Shown piece by piece: positions 26,260-34,509 of a stretch of DNA of 64,000 bases (positions are counted from its first letter, which is position 1; each line of letters starts with the position of its first letter). This stretch comes from Acidimicrobiales bacterium (GTDB lineage: Bacteria; Actinomycetota; Acidimicrobiia; Acidimicrobiales; SZUA-35), in NCBI GenBank assembly GCA_041394265.1, contig JAWKIO010000005.1:434001-498000 (forward strand). The letters run 5' to 3'. Both the position numbers and the translations under genes were made by a program. Below the pieces are notes generated by a model. That model worked only from the letters and a program-made list of their open reading frames with translations. It was not told the DNA's origin and did not search any database.

Positions 26260-27117
26260 TCATGATCGCAGTGCCTGCATCGCGCCGCCCGATGGCCGTT
26301 CGGCGTCGGGCGCCGCTCCGTCGGTCCACCCGTCGGCGACCAGCGCCGAAGCCAGATCGTCGAGCGCACCCGGCAGGCGGGCCCCGTTCAGCGCCACGGC
26401 ACCCACCTCGAGCTCCGGCCCGGCGTCGGTCGGTAGCTCGGCGCTCCGACCCAGCTGGTTCGCTTGGGCCTGTGTCGTGGCGATCAGGTCGTAGGTGCCG
26501 CGTCGTGTCAGGTAGATGTCGAGCACGGGAACGCGCGCAGGGCTGAAGGTCGTGTTGGCGTCGAGGTTCCTCCGCCACTCGTTGAACGCCAGATCGAAGT
26601 CATTCGTGGCAAACGTCTGCGTCCCCAGTTTCACCGCTGCGATCTGGGTGTACGCCGCCACACCGGCGGAGGTGTCGAGAGCATCGAGACCAGCGTCGGT
26701 TGAGCGATCGAGGTCGAGGAAACACGACCAGGCGGCCGGTGCGCAGACGTCGCCGAGGATCACCAACGGCGAGTGCACGATCGGGCCGGAGGTGCTGGTG
26801 ACCTCGGCACTGGCGCGCACCCGTTGCTGTTCGCTGGCGAGGATGTCGAACCACAGGTCGGCGGCGATCCACACGACGGGCCCGTCATCGGTATCGTCGA
26901 GGAACCGATCGAGGGTGACACCGGGCGCTTCGACCTTCAGGTCGGCCGCATCGAAGACCGAGCGGCAGGCGTCGGCCAGGGCCGAGTCGCAATAGATCGT
27001 CGAGGACGCCCCGCCGAGTGAGAGTTCGCCACCGTCGTCGATGAAGCGTCGGATCACCACGGCACCGGTGATGAGAGCGACGGCGACGACGACGGCCAGC
27101 AGACGCTTCACTGCCAT
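26260..27117 (-). CDS. Membrane-anchored solute-binding-like protein
   Basis: A 285-residue protein. An N-terminal uncleaved anchor or signal (LLAVVVAVALITGAVVI) is followed by an extracytoplasmic domain with binding-protein character: IYCDSALADACRSVFDA at the start, VVWIAADLWFDILASEQ, and GPIVHSPLVILGD, which parallels the hinge strand of the larger lipoprotein downstream. Four cysteines could form two disulfides. It has a GAGGAG site nine bases before ATG. It is probably the first gene of the operon with the SBP-VWA fusion; the ligand is unknown. Confidence 0.65.
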   Translation of the reverse strand: MAVKRLLAVVVAVALITGAVVIRRFIDDGGELSLGGASSTIYCDSALADACRSVFDAADLKVEAPGVTLDRFLDDTDDGPVVWIAADLWFDILASEQQRVRASAEVTSTSGPIVHSPLVILGDVCAPAAWSCFLDLDRSTDAGLDALDTSAGVAAYTQIAAVKLGTQTFATNDFDLAFNEWRRNLDANTTFSPARVPVLDIYLTRRGTYDLIATTQAQANQLGRSAELPTDAGPELEVGAVALNGARLPGALDDLASALVADGWTDGAAPDAERPSGGAMQALRS

Positions 27118-27170
27118 CGACGGGGGCTCCTCATGCCCTCAGTGTGGCAGGTCAGGAGCGGATCGAGCGA

Positions 27171-27800
27171 TCAATCCTGTTCGCGTCGGTTCACCACGTT
27201 CATGGTGGCGTCGAGACCGTCACGCAGGAACTGCTCGACGGCGTCGGCGGCGCGAGCGACGGCGACGTCGAGTTCGACCCGTTCCGCCTTGCTCGGGCGG
27301 CGCAACACCCAGTCCCGGCCGACCTGCGATGCCGGAGGCTTGCCGACTCCCACCCGCAGCCGGACGAAATCGGTGGTCCCGACGTGCTGCGTGATCGACT
27401 TGAGGCCGTTGTGGCCGGCCAGTCCGCCACCCTGCTTCAGCTTGAGCCGGCCGACGGCGAGGTCGAGTTCGTCGTGCACGACGATGAGCGCGGCGCCGTC
27501 CTCGATGCCGTGGCGCCGAGTGAGCAGGCGCACCGACTCACCCGACCGATTCATGTAGGTCTGCGGGAACGCCAACGCCACGAGGTGGCCATCGATGCGA
27601 ACCTCGGCGCTGAGCGCGCGTTCTTTCGACTTGCTGAGCCCACTGCCATGCCGCTCGGCCAGCAGGGCGACGACTTCGGCACCGACGTTGTGTCGTGTGC
27701 CGTCGAACTCACCGCCAGGATTGCCGAGCCCCACCACCAACAACTCGGCAGGAGTGCCTCGCCGAGGCGATTCTCCCGCCAGTCGTTTGAGGAGGGCCAT
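27171..27800 (-). CDS. pth: Peptidyl-tRNA hydrolase
   Basis: A 209-residue Pth that recycles peptidyl-tRNAs dropped from ribosomes. Conserved residues are visible: Asn in GLGNPG, catalytic His in RHNVG, Asn in TYMNRSG, Asp in VHDELDL, and Asn in GGGLAGHNGLKS. It is a little longer than E. coli Pth at both ends. It follows rplY by nine bases, in the standard actinobacterial order prs-rplY-pth. Confidence 0.96.
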   Translation of the reverse strand: MALLKRLAGESPRRGTPAELLVVGLGNPGGEFDGTRHNVGAEVVALLAERHGSGLSKSKERALSAEVRIDGHLVALAFPQTYMNRSGESVRLLTRRHGIEDGAALIVVHDELDLAVGRLKLKQGGGLAGHNGLKSITQHVGTTDFVRLRVGVGKPPASQVGRDWVLRRPSKAERVELDVAVARAADAVEQFLRDGLDATMNVVNRREQD

Positions 27801-27808
27801 GGAGACGA

Positions 27809-28456
27809 CTACTCGGCGTCGTCGGCAACCTCGGCAGCGGCGTCGCCGCCCTCGGTGCCTTCGGTCTCTTCGTCCTCATCCTCGTCCAGCGCCATCTTGG
27901 AGGCGCGGGTGACGACCGGAGCGGCGACGGTGATGCGATCGCCCATGAGGGCGGTGACGCCCTCGGGCAGGTCGATGTCGCCGACCGAGATGCGGGAATC
28001 AGGCGTGAGCTTGGAGACGTCGACCTCGATCGAGATCGGGATGTTGTTCGGGGCGCACTTGACGCGCATCTGGAACATCTTCTGTTCGACGATGCCGCCG
28101 GTGTCGAGAATCTTCGAGGCCCGACCAACCAGGTGGACCGGGAGGGTGACCTTGACCGGCACGTCATTGTCGACTCGGAGGAAGTCACAGTGCTCGACGG
28201 TGCGCTTCACCGCGTTGCGCTGCAGGTCCTTGAGGATGACCGGCGTGGGGGTGCCATCGAGGTCGAGGTTGAACACCGTGTTCAGGCCGGCGGGGCCCTT
28301 GAGGGCGTCGCGCAGCTCGGCGTAGCCAACCGACACGGCGACGGGCTCCTGACCCAGACCGTAGACGACGCCGGGAATGCCGCCCTCGACCCGGATCCGG
28401 CGCGAGGGGCCGGTGCCCGTTTCACGATTGCTGATGCTGGCGACGACGGTCGTCAT
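27809..28456 (-). CDS. rplY: 50S ribosomal protein bL25, CTC form
   Basis: A 215-residue long form of bL25 (general stress protein CTC), which binds 5S rRNA. The N-terminal L25 domain has SNRETGTGPSRRIRVEGGIPGVVYG. It is followed by the TL5-type beta domain (VHLVGRASKILDTGGIVEQKMFQMRVKCAPNNIP) and an acidic Ala/Glu/Asp-rich tail. Its ribosome site is AGAGG, 7-8 bases before ATG, and a TAGGCT hexamer lies about 60 bases upstream, so unlike many neighbours it has a leader. Confidence 0.94.
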   Translation of the reverse strand: MTTVVASISNRETGTGPSRRIRVEGGIPGVVYGLGQEPVAVSVGYAELRDALKGPAGLNTVFNLDLDGTPTPVILKDLQRNAVKRTVEHCDFLRVDNDVPVKVTLPVHLVGRASKILDTGGIVEQKMFQMRVKCAPNNIPISIEVDVSKLTPDSRISVGDIDLPEGVTALMGDRITVAAPVVTRASKMALDEDEDEETEGTEGGDAAAEVADDAE

Positions 28457-28549
28457 GGTCGATCCTCTGGTGCGTTCTCACGGAGCCCGCGACGGGGCCC
28501 AAGTACAAGGGTGGCAGCCTAGCGTCCGATGCCGACTCCCCCACCCGGC

Positions 28550-29530
28550 TCAGTTCTGGTTCTCACCGCCGAAAATGCGGCTGACGGAGTCGTCTTCGAA
28601 CACGGCGCGGATGGTGTCGGCCAGGAGGGGCGCCACGGAGAGGATCTCGAGCTTGTCGAACTGCTTCTCGGCCGGCATCGGCAGCGTGTTGGTGACCACG
28701 ACCCGGTCGATGACCGAGTTCTTCAACCGGTCGATCGCCGGTCCGGAGAAGACCCCGTGCGTGGCGGCGGCGGTGACACTGGCGGCACCTCGCTCGATGA
28801 GCAATTCGGCAGCGGAGCAGATCGTGCCGGCAGTGTCGATCATGTCGTCGATGAGCACACAGTCGCGCCCTTCGACGTCGCCGACCACGTCTTTGGCCTC
28901 GACGGCGTTCTTCACGCCGTGGAGGCGTCGTTTGTGGACGATGGCAAGGTCGGCGTTGAGATGCTGGGAGTAGCGCTCGGCCACCTTCACCCGTCCGGCG
29001 TCGGGCGACACCACGACGAGGTCGGAGCCGTAGCTCTTCAGATGATCGACCAGCACCGGCATGGCGGTCAGGTGATCGACCGGTCCGTTGAAGAAGCCCT
29101 GGATCTGACCACTGTGGAGATCGATCGACACCAGGCGCGATGCACCGGCCGAGGCGAACAGATCAGCGATCAGGCGGGCCGTGATGGGTTCGCGTCCTTC
29201 GGACTTGCGGTCTTGACGGGCGTAGCCGTAGAAGGGCATGACCGCCGTGATGCGCTTGGCCGAGGCGCGGCGAGCGGCGTCGACCATGATCAGGTGCTCG
29301 AAGATGGCGTCGTTGACCGACTGCCCCTCGACCGCACCATGGCCCTGCATGATGAAGACGTCGGACCCACGCACGGACTCGGCGAACCGGCAGTGGGTTT
29401 CGGTGTTGGCGAACTGGCTGAGGTGGGCCTGCGTGACCGTGATGCCGAGCGCCTCGGCGACCGCATCGGCGAGTTCGGGGTTGTGTCGACCGGCGAACAG
29501 GTGGAGGGTCTTCGTGGTGACGGCTTCCAT
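28550..29530 (-). CDS. prs: Ribose-phosphate pyrophosphokinase (PRPP synthetase)
   Basis: A 326-residue class I PRPP synthetase making the precursor for nucleotides, histidine and tryptophan. Motifs: FANTETHCRF (where E. coli has FSDGE), MPFYGYARQDRKSEGREPITA flexible loop, SIDLHSGQIQGFF, the PRPP loop DCVLIDDMIDTAGT. The FANTE version of the ribose/ATP-binding strand is a small variation. It is followed by rplY and pth and preceded after 20 bases by the GlmU-like gene. Confidence 0.96.
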   Translation of the reverse strand: MEAVTTKTLHLFAGRHNPELADAVAEALGITVTQAHLSQFANTETHCRFAESVRGSDVFIMQGHGAVEGQSVNDAIFEHLIMVDAARRASAKRITAVMPFYGYARQDRKSEGREPITARLIADLFASAGASRLVSIDLHSGQIQGFFNGPVDHLTAMPVLVDHLKSYGSDLVVVSPDAGRVKVAERYSQHLNADLAIVHKRRLHGVKNAVEAKDVVGDVEGRDCVLIDDMIDTAGTICSAAELLIERGAASVTAAATHGVFSGPAIDRLKNSVIDRVVVTNTLPMPAEKQFDKLEILSVAPLLADTIRAVFEDDSVSRIFGGENQN

Positions 29531-29550
29531 GGTGTTTGCGTGCTCCCGGT

Positions 29551-30660
29551 TCAGTTGTCCGCCGTAGCAGCATAGAAGGGACCGGTGACAGCGCCATTCT
29601 CGACCTGCGATCCGGGTTCGAGGACCGCGAACGGGCCGACCTTCGCGTCGTCACCGACCTCGGCTTGGCGGGCCATGGTCTTCTCGATCACCGTGCGGTC
29701 GCCGACGGTGCAGCGATCGAGTCGAGTGTCGGGACCGATCTCGCAACCGTCGCCGATGATGGTGTCGCCCTGGAGGATGGTGCCGGGGAAGAGGGTGATG
29801 TCGGAACCCAGTCGGACCGTGGAGTCGATGTAGGTGCGTTCGGGGTCGACCATCGACACCCCACGATCGAGCCAGTTGCCATTGATCCGGCGCCGGAGCG
29901 CCGCCTCGGCCTCGGCGAGTTCCCGACGGGAGTCGACCGGTGACAGCGACGCCGACCGGCTGACCATCATGGTGGCCACCGGATGGCCGCTCTCGGCCAA
30001 GACGGCGAGCACGGCGGCCAGGTCGTGACGGCCATCGGGCCCGGCGAGCGGCGTGCGGCGGACGGCGGGAGCGAGGAGGCCACGAGAGACGCAGTACACA
30101 CCGACCACGGCCTCGAGGTCGTCTCGCCCGACGGCGACGGCCTGGGGCTCGAGGCCCGAAACCCGACCATGGCGATCTCGGGCGACGACGAAGGGGTCGG
30201 CGAGATCCGCCGGCACGGTGAGCGCGGTGCAGGCAGCGCCGCTCGCACGGTGTTCGGCAACCAGTGACCGCAGCTCGGCCGGATCAACCAACGGCATGTC
30301 CGCCGGGACCACGAGGAGGTCGGCGTCGTCGACGAAGTCGTCGAACCCACTCAAGCCGACGAGCGCTGCGTCGGCGCTTCCGCGGTCGTAGCGCTGCTCG
30401 ACGAACGAGACGTCGTAGGACGTCGGGTGCTCGGCCATTCGTTTGCGGACCCGGTCGCCGCCGGGTCCCGTGATGACGACCGCCGAGTCGATCCCGACCT
30501 CGCCCAGGGCGTCGAGCACGTAACCCATCATCGGCTGTCCGCACAGGACGTGGATGGACTTGGGCCGCTCGGAGCGGATCGGGCCGCCACCACCGGTGGC
30601 GATCACGAGCGCCGACAGACGCCGATCGGGACCGAGGTCGGCGTAGGCGTGATCTTCCAC
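29551..30660 (-). CDS. GlmU-like protein, degenerate and shortened
   Basis: This occupies the glmU position (tRNA-Gln, glmU, prs), but is 369 residues rather than about 450-490. The N-terminal nucleotidyltransferase domain keeps the PKSIHVLCGQPMMGYVLDAL segment and VPADMPLVDP. The signature LAAGxGTRM reads IATGGGGPIRS, losing the usual Ala and Arg. The C-terminal left-handed beta-helix has only about five coils (TYIDSTVRLGSDITLFPGTILQGDTIIGDGCEIGP ...) and stops before the acetyltransferase active site. It may keep a reduced or changed activity, or depend on another GlmU. The GTG start has AAGGG about ten bases upstream. Confidence 0.75.
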   Translation of the reverse strand: MEDHAYADLGPDRRLSALVIATGGGGPIRSERPKSIHVLCGQPMMGYVLDALGEVGIDSAVVITGPGGDRVRKRMAEHPTSYDVSFVEQRYDRGSADAALVGLSGFDDFVDDADLLVVPADMPLVDPAELRSLVAEHRASGAACTALTVPADLADPFVVARDRHGRVSGLEPQAVAVGRDDLEAVVGVYCVSRGLLAPAVRRTPLAGPDGRHDLAAVLAVLAESGHPVATMMVSRSASLSPVDSRRELAEAEAALRRRINGNWLDRGVSMVDPERTYIDSTVRLGSDITLFPGTILQGDTIIGDGCEIGPDTRLDRCTVGDRTVIEKTMARQAEVGDDAKVGPFAVLEPGSQVENGAVTGPFYAATADN

Positions 30661-30687
30661 TGCGAGACCCTTCTCGAACGTGATCGC

Positions 30688-30759
30688 TCCCGGGGCAGGA
30701 TTCGAACCTACAACGGCTGGATTCAAAGTCCAGTGTTCTACCAGTTGAACTACCCGGGA
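30688..30759 (-). tRNA. tRNA-Gln (TTG)
   Basis: A 72-base cloverleaf on the minus strand. The acceptor stem is TCCCGGG/CCCGGGA, the D-arm GTTC-GAAC with loop AACTGGTA, the anticodon arm CTGGA-CTTTGAA-TCCAG (anticodon TTG), and the T-arm has loop TTCGAAT. No CCA is encoded. Its position just upstream of the GlmU-like gene is the usual actinobacterial arrangement. Confidence 0.97.
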
Positions 30760-30923
30760 AGGTGGCGAACCGCGCCGCCATCTACCGTGCGGAGCGCGCC
30801 GGCTACACCGTATCGGGGATTGCCCGGCCGCCAGACGATCGACGCTGCACACGACGCTGTCGGGCTGAACCAGAACTGACCAAGAGGTGACGTTTGGTGC
30901 GTGGTGTTACCAGGGCAGAGCGC

Positions 30924-30929
30924 TACCCT
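30924..30929 (+). promoter_or_regulatory. -10 element for the bS22-like gene
   Basis: TACCCT lies ten bases before the ATG at 30940, with no Shine-Dalgarno sequence. This implies a leader of a few bases at most. Confidence 0.45.
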
Positions 30930-30939
30930 TCGTCAGCTC

Positions 30940-31038
30940 ATGGGATCGCTCATCAAGAAGCGCCGCAAGCGCATGCGCAAGAAGAAGCACCGCAAGCTCC
31001 TCAAGCGCACTCGCGTTCAGCGTCGTAACAAGAAGTAA
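30940..31038 (+). CDS. Small ribosomal protein bS22-like (AURKAIP1/COX24 family)
   Basis: A 32-residue, extremely basic protein. It begins MGSLIKKRRKRM and ends KRTRVQRRNKK. The pattern is nearly that of the mycobacterial 30S protein bS22 (an AURKAIP1/COX24-type domain, related to mitochondrial mS38), which sits near the decoding centre. It is the only plus-strand gene within a long minus-strand block and has its own promoter-like TACCCT. It is short enough to be missed by gene callers. The identity is by recall of the family pattern, not an alignment. Confidence 0.88.
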   Translation: MGSLIKKRRKRMRKKKHRKLLKRTRVQRRNKK

Positions 31039-31087
31039 CAACTCCATATCGCCCGACCGCCCGGCAACGCGGCGGTGGCAGTCGACC

Positions 31088-31882
31088 TCAAGGCCACCCC
31101 ACCGGGGTGGTCTTGACGATTCTGTGGCCAGGTCCTTCGAAGGCACCGGTGACGAACCAGCTCGAGCCGCTGCCGGCCAAGGTCGGCCGTTGGCCGGTTG
31201 CTTCGGCGAACTGGTCGCGCCACTGCGCCAGTTCGGGGGCCACCCGGAGGGCGGCGGCCTCGAGATCGTTGGCGCCATCCTCGGCAGTCGGCCCGCCGAG
31301 TTCGTCCCACGCTCGGTACACCGCCGGCGTGGAGCAAGCCACCGGCGGCGTGATCAGCGTGAGCGTCTGGGCCACGAACGGCAGCGGCTCGACGATCTCG
31401 CCGAACCCCCGTACTCGAGCGCGACCACCCACGAGGCAGAACGCCACGTCGGCACCGATCCTCGCCGCGGCCTCGACATCGTCGAACCCCGCCCATCGCA
31501 GCACGGCGGCGGCGTCGGCCGATCCCCCGCCCAGACCGGCCTGTGAAGGGATCACCTTGTCGATCTCGACATGGGCCCGGCGGCCGGCCAATGCGAGGGC
31601 TCGGGCGACCAGATTGTCGGGACCGAGCGGCACGTCGTCGCCGGCGCCGACCATCGACAAGCCCTCGGCCCCCTCGGTGATCGTGAGCGTGTCGGCGAAG
31701 TCGAGTGTCACCATCTCGGCGTCGATGAGGTGCAAGCCGTCAGGCCGGACTCCGGTCACCCGCAACGACAGGGTCAGTTTGGCGGGCGCGTGCACGACGA
31801 CCGGTGTGGCGGTCGCCTCGTTGGCGTCATGGGACGCAGACGGCGCCGTCGGCTCGGTGGGCTCAGGGGGCGGAGAGGACAC
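31088..31882 (-). CDS. ispE: 4-diphosphocytidyl-2-C-methyl-D-erythritol kinase
   Basis: A 264-residue GHMP kinase of the MEP isoprenoid pathway. Motifs: VHAPAKLTLSLRVTG with the substrate lysine, IPSQAGLGGGSADAAAVL (ATP loop), GADVAFCLVGGRARV with the catalytic aspartate region, and LAGSGSSWFVTG near the end. A Pro/Ser/Ala-rich N-terminal extension of about 25 residues precedes the domain, so the true start could be further in. It begins four bases after the rsmA stop, in the conserved order rpf-rsmA-ispE. Confidence 0.92.
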   Translation of the reverse strand: MSSPPPEPTEPTAPSASHDANEATATPVVVHAPAKLTLSLRVTGVRPDGLHLIDAEMVTLDFADTLTITEGAEGLSMVGAGDDVPLGPDNLVARALALAGRRAHVEIDKVIPSQAGLGGGSADAAAVLRWAGFDDVEAAARIGADVAFCLVGGRARVRGFGEIVEPLPFVAQTLTLITPPVACSTPAVYRAWDELGGPTAEDGANDLEAAALRVAPELAQWRDQFAEATGQRPTLAGSGSSWFVTGAFEGPGHRIVKTTPVGWP

Positions 31883-31886
31883 CGGC

Positions 31887-32696
31887 TCACCCTAATCGGG
31901 CGAGCGCTCCCCACTGCTCCAGCGTGAGCTCCTCCGGGCGCGCGGTGGGCTCGACACCGGCCTCGACGATCTGGTCGACGTCGAGCAGCGGCGCCAGGCT
32001 GCGGCGCAGCATCTTGCGTCGCTGCCCGAATCCGGCCCGAACCAGTTCGTTGAAGCGCTCGAACGGAGCGTCGACCCGAGGCGTGGGCGACCGATCGATG
32101 CGCACGAGGACCGACTCGACCTTTGGCTGCGGAAGGAAGAGTTGAGGCGGCACATTGCCCACGACCGAGGCGGTACCGAAGTACGCCACCATCGCCGATG
32201 GGATCCCACACGCTTTGTCGCCGGGCTCGGCCGCCAACCGCTCCCCCACTTCTCGCTGCACCATGACCACCCAGCGCTGGAGTTGGGGCTGGGCGACGAG
32301 GAGGTCGAGGATCAGCGGCGTGGCGACGTTGTAGGGCAGGTTGGCCACCACGGCCCAGGTGTCATCGCCGAGTTCGGCGTCCCAATCGAGCGTCATGGCA
32401 TCGGCGTTGCGGATGTCGACGTCCAGCCCGGCCACGACCTCGGCCAGCACCGGCACGAGATAGCGGTCGATCTCGACGGCGAGCACACTGGCACCGGCCG
32501 TCGCCAGGCCGAGGGTCAGCGACCCCAGACCGGGACCGATCTCGACCACGCGGTCGCCGGGGCGAACCGCGGCGAGACGGACGATCTTGTCGACCATCGA
32601 GGGATCGCACAGGAAGTTCTGACCCAGGGCCCGGCTGGGGGCCAGGTCGTGTCGGTCGAGGAGCTCCCGGATCTGGGTCCGAGTGAGATGGGTCAC
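31887..32696 (-). CDS. rsmA: 16S rRNA dimethyladenosine transferase RsmA (KsgA)
   Basis: A 269-residue methyltransferase that dimethylates two adjacent adenines near the 3' end of 16S rRNA. Motifs: ALGQNFLCDPSMVDKIV, SAM-binding VVEIGPGLGSLTLGLA, LAVEID, DAMTLDW and the catalytic NLPYNVATPLI. The C-terminal domain carries FVLRxSP-equivalent PKVESVLVRI. The GTG at 32696 is chosen because homologues begin just before the TRTQIRELL segment; there is no ribosome site, and the gene follows the rpf stop by 22 bases. Confidence 0.94.
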   Translation of the reverse strand: MTHLTRTQIRELLDRHDLAPSRALGQNFLCDPSMVDKIVRLAAVRPGDRVVEIGPGLGSLTLGLATAGASVLAVEIDRYLVPVLAEVVAGLDVDIRNADAMTLDWDAELGDDTWAVVANLPYNVATPLILDLLVAQPQLQRWVVMVQREVGERLAAEPGDKACGIPSAMVAYFGTASVVGNVPPQLFLPQPKVESVLVRIDRSPTPRVDAPFERFNELVRAGFGQRRKMLRRSLAPLLDVDQIVEAGVEPTARPEELTLEQWGALARLG

Positions 32697-32718
32697 GAAG
32701 GCGTGCAGCCGGGACGGA

Positions 32719-33684
32719 TCAGCCGAGCCCGCGGCCACAGTGGGGCCAGGGTGCGAACCCACGTCGGGACCACAGGTTGAGCGCCATGGCGTCCTGGTCG
32801 GCCGGTGACGCCTGACTGGGCAGCACACCGACGAGGTCCGGGCGTCCAGCAGCAGTTGCGGTGGCATTCCAGGTGGCAACGCTGAACTGATACGCCCCGT
32901 AGTACAGGCCGTTCGAGCTGACGATCGTATAACTGCCGAAGGCCTCGCATTGGCGCAGTGCCGCCCAGTCCTCGGCGCTCGGGACACCAGGATCTGCGGC
33001 GGTGGTCGGTGTGGTGGGTTCCGGCGCGGCGGCGAGTTCGGTCTCATCGACAGCGGTCGTGGGAGCGGCGGTGGTCGGCGCGGCGGTGGTCGGCGCCGCC
33101 GTGGTCGGCGGGGCGGTGGTCGGCGCCGCAGTGGTCGGCGCTGCCGTCGCAGGGGCCGCCGTGGTCGGTGCCGCCGTCGTGGGGGCGGCCGAGGTCGGTG
33201 CGACCGGTTCGAGATCCTCGTGCGCGGTCGCAGATGTCGCCTGCTGGGTCGATGCGGCCTGTTGCTCGGGGCCAGCGCTGGTCGAGCTGGAGGCCGCGAC
33301 GGTCGGGGTCGCCCGAGGACTCACGACGACGCTCGTGGCGGTCTCGCTGGCATCGGACTGCTGCAGGTCGAGCGCAGCCGACGGATCAGCACCACCATCG
33401 AGCAGGCCTTGGCGGTCGACCGTGTCGAGCAGTGAGCTGGCCGTCGCCTCGGATGCCGTGGTGGCCACGCCGGTGGTGGAGGGTTCCTGCGACGCTGCCA
33501 CGGTCATGGCAGTGGACGCCGCGGACGCGTCGATGTCGAGGGAAGACCCGCGTCCGAAGAACAGGACGGGGAGCGCTACGAGCGTTGCCAATCCGCACAG
33601 GGCAACACCCAAAGGATTCACCTTCGAGGAGGAGTCTCGCCCGGAACCGGAGTGCGACGCGAAAGCAGGAGGGCTGCAACGCAC
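32719..33684 (-). CDS. Resuscitation-promoting factor-like secreted muralytic protein
   Basis: A 321-residue protein. One N-terminal hydrophobic segment (VALCGLATLVALPVLFF) is followed by ~130 residues of low-complexity Ser/Thr/Ala, a PTTAA repeat stalk, and a C-terminal Rpf/transglycosylase-like domain (residues ~235-321: WAALRQCEAFGSYTIVSSNGLYYGAYQFSVATW ... FAPWPHCGRGL). The catalytic glutamate (QCEAF) and the two cysteines of the fold are present. Rpf proteins cleave peptidoglycan and promote regrowth from dormancy. The rpf-rsmA-ispE order matches mycobacterial rpfB loci, but the DUF348 and G5 domains of RpfB are absent. Confidence 0.88.
   Translation of the reverse strand: MRCSPPAFASHSGSGRDSSSKVNPLGVALCGLATLVALPVLFFGRGSSLDIDASAASTAMTVAASQEPSTTGVATTASEATASSLLDTVDRQGLLDGGADPSAALDLQQSDASETATSVVVSPRATPTVAASSSTSAGPEQQAASTQQATSATAHEDLEPVAPTSAAPTTAAPTTAAPATAAPTTAAPTTAPPTTAAPTTAAPTTAAPTTAVDETELAAAPEPTTPTTAADPGVPSAEDWAALRQCEAFGSYTIVSSNGLYYGAYQFSVATWNATATAAGRPDLVGVLPSQASPADQDAMALNLWSRRGFAPWPHCGRGLG
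33055..33200 (-). repeat. 15-bp tandem repeats encoding PTTAA in the rpf stalk
   Basis: About ten imperfect 15-base units (plus-strand form GTGGTCGGCGCGGCG) encode PTTAA with variants PATAA and PTTAP. In cell-wall proteins such Thr/Pro/Ala stalks usually span the wall and can be glycosylated. Copy number is likely to vary between strains. Confidence 0.85.
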
Positions 33685-33691
33685 GGTGTCG

Positions 33692-33697
33692 AAGCTA
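33692..33697 (-). promoter_or_regulatory. -10 element for the rpf gene
   Basis: TAGCTT on the minus strand lies seven bases before the GTG at 33684. It supports that start codon and a leaderless transcript for the rpf-rsmA-ispE run. Confidence 0.4.
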
Positions 33698-33716
33698 AGT
33701 CAGGCGTCATGGAACC

Positions 33717-33736
33717 GCAACACCTTACGGTGTTGC
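33717..33736 (-). terminator. Hairpin after tatD
   Basis: GCAACACC and GGTGTTGC form a perfect 8-base-pair stem with a 4-base loop, six bases beyond the tatD stop and upstream of the rpf promoter. There is no U-tract. It separates the metG-tatD and rpf-rsmA-ispE transcription units. Confidence 0.6.
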
Positions 33737-33741
33737 ATCGT

Positions 33742-34509
33742 TCACGTTCCGTACAGGTTCTCGCCGTTTCGCCAGGTCAGGCTGGCAATCTCGGAAACGG
33801 AACATTCCTTCAGATTGGCAAGTTTTTCCCCGATCAGCGGCACCAACGCCGGCCGATTGGGTTGACCGCGATGTGGAACCGGGGTCAGATACGGCGAATC
33901 GGTCTCGACCAGCAGGCGGTCGAGCGGGGTCATCACGGCGGCCGCCTGCAGGTCGGTGGCGCTGGGAAAGGTGACGATCCCGCTGAACGACAGGTAGGCG
34001 CCTCGCTGGAGGCATTGCTCGGCCTCGTCGGGGCCACCGGTGAAGCAGTGGAACACCGTGCGTGGCGGGATGCCCACGTCGTCGAGGATCTCGAAGGTGT
34101 CGTCCCACGCCTCGCGGGTGTGGATCACAAGCGCGAGGTCGAGCCGACGTGCGAGTTCGATCTGCTCGATGAACACCGCCCGTTGCACGTCGCGAGGCGA
34201 GTGGTCGTAGTGATAGTCGAGTCCGCACTCCCCGACTGCCACCACCTTGTGCTTGGTGACCGGATCGGTCAGCAGCGCTTCGAGCCCATCGGTGCCGTCC
34301 TTCGCGTCGTGGGGATGCACACCGGCGGTGGCGTAGACGTGGTCGAAACCCAAAGCAATGTCGATCGCCTCACGCGAGTCCTCGACCGTGCATCCGACGG
34401 TCAACAGCTTGGTGACCCCGGCCGCGGTGGCCTCGGCGACGATCTCGTCGGCCGGACGCTTGTTGGTGGTCAGATGACAGTGATTGTCGAACCACTGGGT
34501 GGCGGTCAT
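33742..34509 (-). CDS. tatD: TatD-family metal-dependent DNase
   Basis: A 255-residue TIM-barrel hydrolase. Metal ligands are visible in DNHCHLT (the usual D-x-H-x-H read as N-H-C-H), GECGLDYHY, VIHTREAWDDT, FHCFTGG and LLVETDSPYL. TatD proteins are 3'-5' nucleases acting on damaged or chromosomal DNA. The ATG overlaps the metG stop by four bases (ATGA), and the order metG-tatD is conserved in actinobacteria. Confidence 0.93.
   Translation of the reverse strand: MTATQWFDNHCHLTTNKRPADEIVAEATAAGVTKLLTVGCTVEDSREAIDIALGFDHVYATAGVHPHDAKDGTDGLEALLTDPVTKHKVVAVGECGLDYHYDHSPRDVQRAVFIEQIELARRLDLALVIHTREAWDDTFEILDDVGIPPRTVFHCFTGGPDEAEQCLQRGAYLSFSGIVTFPSATDLQAAAVMTPLDRLLVETDSPYLTPVPHRGQPNRPALVPLIGEKLANLKECSVSEIASLTWRNGENLYGT

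Noticed and set aside
33055..33200. Second possible repeat array
   Set aside because: It encodes the PTTAA stalk of the rpf product in frame; no spacers.
33685..33741. ydaO (c-di-AMP) riboswitch upstream of rpf, as known for some actinobacterial rpf genes
   Set aside because: The gap to tatD is only 57 bases, the visible hairpin does not fit the riboswitch pattern, and the rpf start has a leaderless -10.
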